From Psoroptes ovis (lineage: Eukaryota > Arthropoda > Arachnida > Sarcoptiformes > Psoroptidae), in contig PQWQ01000001.1 in assembly GCA_002943765.1 (NCBI GenBank), positions 124,001-188,000 of the forward strand: a stretch of 64,000 bases of DNA. The letters are read 5' to 3'. Position numbers and translations under genes: made by a program. Below are positions 59,270 to 64,000 of this stretch, in pieces. Under the pieces are notes generated by a model, which ran no database searches, was not told the origin of the DNA, and worked only from the letters and a program-made list of their open reading frames with translations. Within the stretch, counting starts at the first letter, position 1, and every line of letters begins with the position of its first letter.

Positions 59270-62200
59270 TCAAACAAATATCAAAATATTGACCCAGAAC
59301 TTGCAGCATAGCTACAAGTCAACACTGATGTTCCTGACAAATGCTACATTGTTAAAATCATCGCTATTCTGTATCCAAGAACCTCATGTATCTTTTCCAG
59401 CTGGTTTTTCTGGATTTAACAGTGTTTATCACCCAGTAAAACCAAAATGTGCTATTGTATCCTCATACGATATTTTTAAAATCGATCAGTTCACAAATTC
59501 AAATTGTGCATGTTGTTTGGTGAATTGTTCTGTGCCATTTATTTTATGTTGTGTCTATTTTTCCAAAAACGAAGAAATTTCATCACTCAAAAATCATCTT
59601 GAAAATTTGGAAAAATTGGTTATTTCTTATTCAAAATATCCTATTGTTATTTCTGGCGACTTCAATAGTCATAATCGGGTTTGGGGAGGGAATTTTAATG
59701 ATGAACGTGGACTTGTTGTTTTAAATTTTACATGTCGCCTAAATTTCATAATTCTAAATGATGGCAAAATGACTTTCGATAATAGTCGACATCAGAGCGC
59801 GATCGATTTAACAGTGATTAATCAACGTGCAATCAATTATGTCTCGAATTGGAAAGTAGAAGATCTAGTCTCTGGCTCTGACCACAACTTGATTTCATTT
59901 ATCTTCGACACCATTCCTCCGATTAAATCTTATTATTTAACAAGAAAATATAACACCAAATGTATCGATTGGTCTGAATTTAACGAACAAATATCTATTT
60001 TATCTTATTTTGATGATAATGCAAAGACACTTAATTCTAATATTGATATTGAAAATTTTGTCAATGATCTTATGAATACTATTTGTGCAATTTGTGATGA
60101 CTGTCTACCAATATTGAAACCAACATCTAAAACTAAATTGTCACAAGATTTGAAAATGAAACTATCGTTATTGAAAAATCTGCGTAGACGTTATCAGCGT
60201 CAACGTTGCCCAGTGAATCGCGCCTTGTGGCGAGCAAGATATTTGACCTGTGTTAATGATTTCAAAAATTTGTTAGAAAAGACGAGAATTGATGATTGTA
60301 GAAATTATTTGAATCAAATTGATAGATACAATGTCTGGAGAAAGTTATATCATCATTGCAAAAATCAATTATCGATCAATCAAACATTGAAAACGATACA
60401 GAGAGATGATACAACTTGGTGTGTATCCATAAATGAAACTGCAACATATTTATTGAATAAGATGTTTCCAGATATGAATAATGATAATAATTCTATTGTT
60501 CACCATCATTATATAATTAATTGTAACAAAAAAGATTTTTGTATCACTAAAAATGAAGTCGATACTGCTGTCAATATGGAAAAAGATAACAAATCGCCAG
60601 GTTTCGATGCAATATCTGCCAACATAGTCAAACAAATACATTATAAATATCCTTTCTTATTATTGAATCTGTTCAACAAATGTTTTGCATTTGGTGTTTT
60701 CCCAAAATACTGGAAAAAAGCAACTATCAAATTAATACCGAAAAATAATGGCTCTGGTTATAAATCGTATCGACCGATTTCTTTGCTTCCTGTTATGGGA
60801 AAAATTTTTGAAAATATTCTTAAATGTCGGCTTATGCATCACCTAATCGTCAATCATTATCTGTCATACAATCAATTTGGTTTCCTACCTCAGCAAGGTG
60901 CTGAATTAGCATTGAAAAATTTAATATCACAAATTAATGATATAAATGATCGAAATAATTATGGTTATATCGTATCGCTTGATATTTCAGGCGCATTTGA
61001 TTCTGCAAGATATGACATCATTCTTTACAGACTCAGAGAATTTAATGTTCCTTCAAATTTGTATGCAATCATCCATAATTATTTTTGTGATCGTACTATC
61101 GAATTATCTCTAATGAATCAATCATTTACTAAAATGGCTACAGGTGGCACCCCTCAAGGTGGTAAATTGTCGCCACTCCTTTGGAATGTACTAATTGATG
61201 ACCTATTGAAAATGTCGTTGCCAAGGGGATGTCATTTGCAGGCTTTTGCGGATGATTGCATCCTCATCTGCCAACATCCAATCCAAGAATTGGCTGCAGA
61301 TCTAACAAATAGTCTGCTATCGATTATTGCAGAATGGGGCTTAAATAATGGCCTATCGTTTAATCCCGCCAAAACCAAGTGCATGATTATATCAAGACAT
61401 AGAAATTTGGCGTCTTTCCCGATCATTATGAATAGCAGATCAATTGATTTAGTACCATGTTTAAAAATACTTGGTTTGATGATTGATTCAAAACTAACAT
61501 GGGCAAATCATATTGACTATATCGAGACAAAATCAATGAAAATGTTTAATTGCATCAAGAAAAAATTTGGTCCAAGATGGGGTTTATCGTATGACGTCTT
61601 ACGTACTATTTACGTTCGAGCGATCGAACCGATGATAGTTTATGCCTGCCCTGTATGGAACAGTGTCTTGTCAAGCAGAACGAAACGTGGCAAACTGTTA
61701 AGTTTGCAAAGACGTTTTGCTGTTGGTATGATTCGCGCTTCCAGAACTGTGTCGCTGCAAGCATCGTTGATCATTGCTAATTTGATTCCCGTTGACTTGG
61801 TGATCAAGCTGCGATCAGATGTTTTCAGGATAAAAAGTGATGCTTATCTGAGGGAACAATATGAATTCCCGATCAGGTTCAAAGACTCGATCCATCCAGC
61901 GTTGGTCCAATCTTTTTTTATTGAGAGGATCGATGCTGAGTTGGAATTTTGTACTGACTCTCATAGTTGTACCATTTTCACTGATGGATCGAGGTCTGAG
62001 GACCTGGTTGGGTGTTCTTTTGTTGTTTTCAATGATGAAAATTGCATCCCAAGTGTAATTCAATGTTTCCGCCTTGGCGCTGGATGTTCAGTCTTTCAGG
62101 CTGAATTGTTGGCCATCCGCAACGCATTGGTTTGGATCATTGAAAATGGTATTGTCGATGCTCAAATTATAACTGATTCTATGTCAGCGATTTGGGCTTT

Positions 62201-62561
62201 GCATAATATCTATACACTTAATGAATTAGTGCAGGACATTTTTCGTATCGTGTGTAACCATCGTGGCCATATTTGTCTGAAATGGACAAGGTCGCACTGT
62301 GGCAACTTTGGTAATGATCTAGCTGATAAGTTTGCCAAGGTTGCTGCAGTCGACCTTTCGGATGTTTTTTACACCCGAGTGCCCATGATGACACTATGCC
62401 AAGCGTCGAAGTTGGACATACTGAATCTTTGGAATCAGAGATGGACGGAGACTGCTGATGGCCACACGACGAAATTGTTCTTTCCAACAGTTGGATCGCG
62501 AATCAATACCAACTTTAGTCCCGATAGGGATTTGACAAGACTGCTGACAGGGCACGGCTGA
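59259..62561 (+). CDS. LINE ORF2, endonuclease / reverse transcriptase / RNase H
   Basis: 1100 residues from the ATG at 59259, which overlaps the ORF1 stop (ATGGATACTAG). The frame is open further upstream, with an ATG at 59214, so a longer start is possible. Endonuclease, residues about 8-215: N14, E41 in QEP, GDFNSH (133-138), SDH (207-209). Reverse transcriptase, about 440-750: KSPGFDAI (445-452), LDISGAFD with D575, GGTPQGGKLSP (from 629), catalytic FADD (663-666). RNase H, about 905-1030: TDGS with D909, E949 in QAELLAI, D973 in TDSMSA, D1020 in GNDLADKFA. All catalytic acids are present, so the protein could be functional. It stops directly after RLLTGHG, where relatives usually continue into a Cys/His-rich tail. 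Confidence 0.92.
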   Translation: MDTSQTNIKILTQNLQHSYKSTLMFLTNATLLKSSLFCIQEPHVSFPAGFSGFNSVYHPVKPKCAIVSSYDIFKIDQFTNSNCACCLVNCSVPFILCCVYFSKNEEISSLKNHLENLEKLVISYSKYPIVISGDFNSHNRVWGGNFNDERGLVVLNFTCRLNFIILNDGKMTFDNSRHQSAIDLTVINQRAINYVSNWKVEDLVSGSDHNLISFIFDTIPPIKSYYLTRKYNTKCIDWSEFNEQISILSYFDDNAKTLNSNIDIENFVNDLMNTICAICDDCLPILKPTSKTKLSQDLKMKLSLLKNLRRRYQRQRCPVNRALWRARYLTCVNDFKNLLEKTRIDDCRNYLNQIDRYNVWRKLYHHCKNQLSINQTLKTIQRDDTTWCVSINETATYLLNKMFPDMNNDNNSIVHHHYIINCNKKDFCITKNEVDTAVNMEKDNKSPGFDAISANIVKQIHYKYPFLLLNLFNKCFAFGVFPKYWKKATIKLIPKNNGSGYKSYRPISLLPVMGKIFENILKCRLMHHLIVNHYLSYNQFGFLPQQGAELALKNLISQINDINDRNNYGYIVSLDISGAFDSARYDIILYRLREFNVPSNLYAIIHNYFCDRTIELSLMNQSFTKMATGGTPQGGKLSPLLWNVLIDDLLKMSLPRGCHLQAFADDCILICQHPIQELAADLTNSLLSIIAEWGLNNGLSFNPAKTKCMIISRHRNLASFPIIMNSRSIDLVPCLKILGLMIDSKLTWANHIDYIETKSMKMFNCIKKKFGPRWGLSYDVLRTIYVRAIEPMIVYACPVWNSVLSSRTKRGKLLSLQRRFAVGMIRASRTVSLQASLIIANLIPVDLVIKLRSDVFRIKSDAYLREQYEFPIRFKDSIHPALVQSFFIERIDAELEFCTDSHSCTIFTDGSRSEDLVGCSFVVFNDENCIPSVIQCFRLGAGCSVFQAELLAIRNALVWIIENGIVDAQIITDSMSAIWALHNIYTLNELVQDIFRIVCNHRGHICLKWTRSHCGNFGNDLADKFAKVAAVDLSDVFYTRVPMMTLCQASKLDILNLWNQRWTETADGHTTKLFFPTVGSRINTNFSPDRDLTRLLTGHG

Positions 62562-62579
62562 TGTGACCATACTATTGCC

Positions 62580-62604
62580 ACCCTTGTGATCACGGAACAA
62601 GGGT
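62580..62604 (+). other. 3' stem-loop of the LINE
   Basis: ACCCTTGT (62580-62587) and ACAAGGGT (62597-62604) are perfectly complementary across a 9-nt loop. It lies in the short 3' UTR, where many LINEs carry a structure recognised by their own reverse transcriptase. The role is inferred. Confidence 0.45.
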
Positions 62605-62630
62605 TGTTTTGCTTGTTCTTCATCATCATC

Positions 62631-62645
62631 ATCATCATTGATATT
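62631..62645. repeat. Candidate LINE target site duplication, right
   Basis: ATCATCATTGATATT, identical to 58122-58136. It lies at the end of the (ATC)n tract that follows the LINE 3' UTR, then runs into TTAATA repeats. Confidence 0.5.
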
Positions 62646-64000
62646 AATATTAATATTAATATATTTTGTATCAAAAATGTTATAAAATGTTTGCGGACAT
62701 TTATTTATTTAATTCACAATTAATAATGGATATTTTCATTTTCATCAAATGAAAATGGAGAAATTATTAAAACAAAATACAAATCAAAAAGACATCATAA
62801 TGATAATGATAATGATGATTGTAATTATTATCATCATTAACAATGATCATCATCAACAACAGCAGCAACAATAAATGATACGAAATTACGGGCGTCATAT
62901 TATCATCATTATCATCATCATTATCATTAATTTTTCATTTTTTAAATTCAAATATTTAAATATAAATATTTACAGTGTGATAATGACCATTAGTTATTTT
63001 CATTATTATTATTAGTTAGTTAGTTTGTTGCTGTTTTTTTAATTTAAAAATTCTTTCATTTACTTTTTAATTTTTTCATTTTCCTATCCATCCATCCATC
63101 CAAACTATACAGACATTAATGAATGCATTAAGTCATTAAGAACCGAACCGAACCGAAGAAAAATGAAATAATGAAAAGTTTTCAAAATCATCATCATCAT
63201 CATTAATCAGTATGGACAATGAATTCATCATCATCATCATCATCGTAATCATCGTAATCATAATGATAATTATGATTCAATATGATTCATTAGTCATTTG
63301 TCATTCATTCATTGAATTCATTGTAAATTCATTGTTGAATTCATCTTGAATTCATTGATTTCAAAATACAAATATATTCATTTTTTCAAATATGAAAACT
63401 TCAATTGGTTCAAGTCTGGAATAATTCTCGGTGTTTTTAATTGTTATTTATTCATTCATTTTCTTTGATTCATTGAAAATATATTAATGGGAATAATTAT
63501 CATTAAAATCATCGAAATCATTATCCCAATGATGATAATAATGATTTTACTTATGATTTTAATTATTATCTTTGAATCATTTTTGAAAAGGTAAAACAAT
63601 GAACTGCCAGAATTTCTAATAATTCTAAATTAGAATTTAAATGGTTATTCTTCGGTTGTTGTAACCGCTACAGCTTAAGCTACTGCTTAAGCTGCACCGA
63701 AAATGCCGAATGAAAATTCTTCAATTAATAATCTGTGTATATTAATGATATTTTCCTTTATTAATACACACACACACAAACGATATAATTATAATTATTT
63801 CATTCGTAGAAAAAACCGAAAATAAGGAGAAAATAATCATTTGAAAATCACAAAAAAAAAAAAAAAATATCATTTATTTTAAAATAAAAAATGTCATTAG
63901 TGATGTAAAACTGGAGAAAATTATAATTAATGAATAATTATTCTCCCATATGCTTGTTGTGTATTTGTGTATTTGTTTGTGTGTTAGTATGTGTGTGAAT
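62646..64000. other. Downstream flank, no gene recognised
   Basis: AT-rich sequence with TTAATA repeats at the start, (TCA)n tracts near 63190-63245, and one GC-richer inverted repeat at 63671-63694. No coding sequence or MITE. Confidence 0.5.
63671..63694. repeat. Perfect inverted repeat around GCTTAAGC
   Basis: CAGCTTAAGC and GCTTAAGCTG are separated by TACT. Outer TCGG (63652-63655) and CCGA (63697-63700) may extend the structure. It stands out from the AT-rich surroundings. Confidence 0.55.

Larger units (their letters stand above)
58137..62630 (+). mobile_element. Non-LTR retrotransposon (LINE), near full length
   Basis: About 4.5 kb with two uninterrupted ORFs (gag-like, then endonuclease-RT-RNase H), a 5' leader of about 90 nt containing an A-run, and a short 3' UTR leading into an (ATC)n tract. 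The apurinic-type endonuclease plus RNase H suggests an I/R1/LOA-like clade; the exact clade cannot be set without a tree. GC content is visibly higher than in the surroundings. It contains no MITE insertion and no disabling mutation that I can see, which suggests a recent insertion. Ends are inferred from the candidate target duplication. Confidence 0.85.

Noticed and set aside
1..64000. tRNA or rRNA genes
   Set aside because: No cloverleaf with B-box-like GGTTCGAATCC or rRNA-like sequence was noticed by eye; a covariance-model search would be needed to exclude them.

Overview
The window looks like nuclear DNA of an arthropod, probably a mite. It is very AT-rich, packed with short simple repeats ((TCA)n, (AAT)n, (ATTC)n, (TGAT)n), and has sparse genes with a spliceosomal intron. 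The mite placement (astigmatan, dust-mite-like) is inference from composition and overall style; no diagnostic gene was matched.

Only one host gene is supported. It is a two-exon gene on the + strand for a NET-family (no ocelli / elbow / ZNF703-ZNF503) transcriptional co-regulator. Coding exon 1 is 5173-5364 and coding exon 2 is 28691-30760. They are joined in phase 0 across an intron of about 23.3 kb, giving a predicted protein of 753 residues. It carries the N-terminal YLRPEY motif, the SPLALLA box, an FKPY Groucho-type motif, Cys-rich motifs and one atypical C2H2 zinc finger, set in long Ser, Asn and Ala runs.

The main finding is a dense family of very short palindromic mobile elements. 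I counted 45 copies of about 79-85 bp, most flanked by TA dinucleotides and ending in TTAGGTTGTCC / GGACAACCTAA. They look like mariner-type MITEs, comparable in size and design to human MADE1. They fall into three structural types: A, near-perfect hairpins with ...CCCATAAGTT... arms; B, asymmetric centres that give an orientation; C, ...CCGAAAAGTT... arms with a GATATAA-like centre. Twenty-three lie in the noc intron, 21 between the gene and the LINE, and one upstream. None lies in an exon or in the LINE. No mariner transposase is present.

Two copies of a second, hAT-like MITE (15-bp perfect terminal repeats) lie at 1265-1451 and 44593-44728 in opposite orientation. The first has a perfect 8-bp target duplication.

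A nearly full-length non-LTR retrotransposon occupies about 58137-62630. ORF1 encodes a gag-like protein with CCHC knuckles. ORF2 encodes an endonuclease, reverse transcriptase and RNase H with all expected catalytic residues. The two ORFs overlap by 11 nt, a 15-bp candidate target duplication flanks the element, and a short stem-loop lies near its 3' end.

The rest (upstream flank, intron interior, 30.8-58 kb, last 1.4 kb) is AT-rich, low-complexity DNA. It holds a few islands of higher complexity that may be regulatory elements of noc, one GC-rich patch with about 10-bp periodicity, and several perfect palindromes. I saw no tRNA, rRNA or CRISPR.
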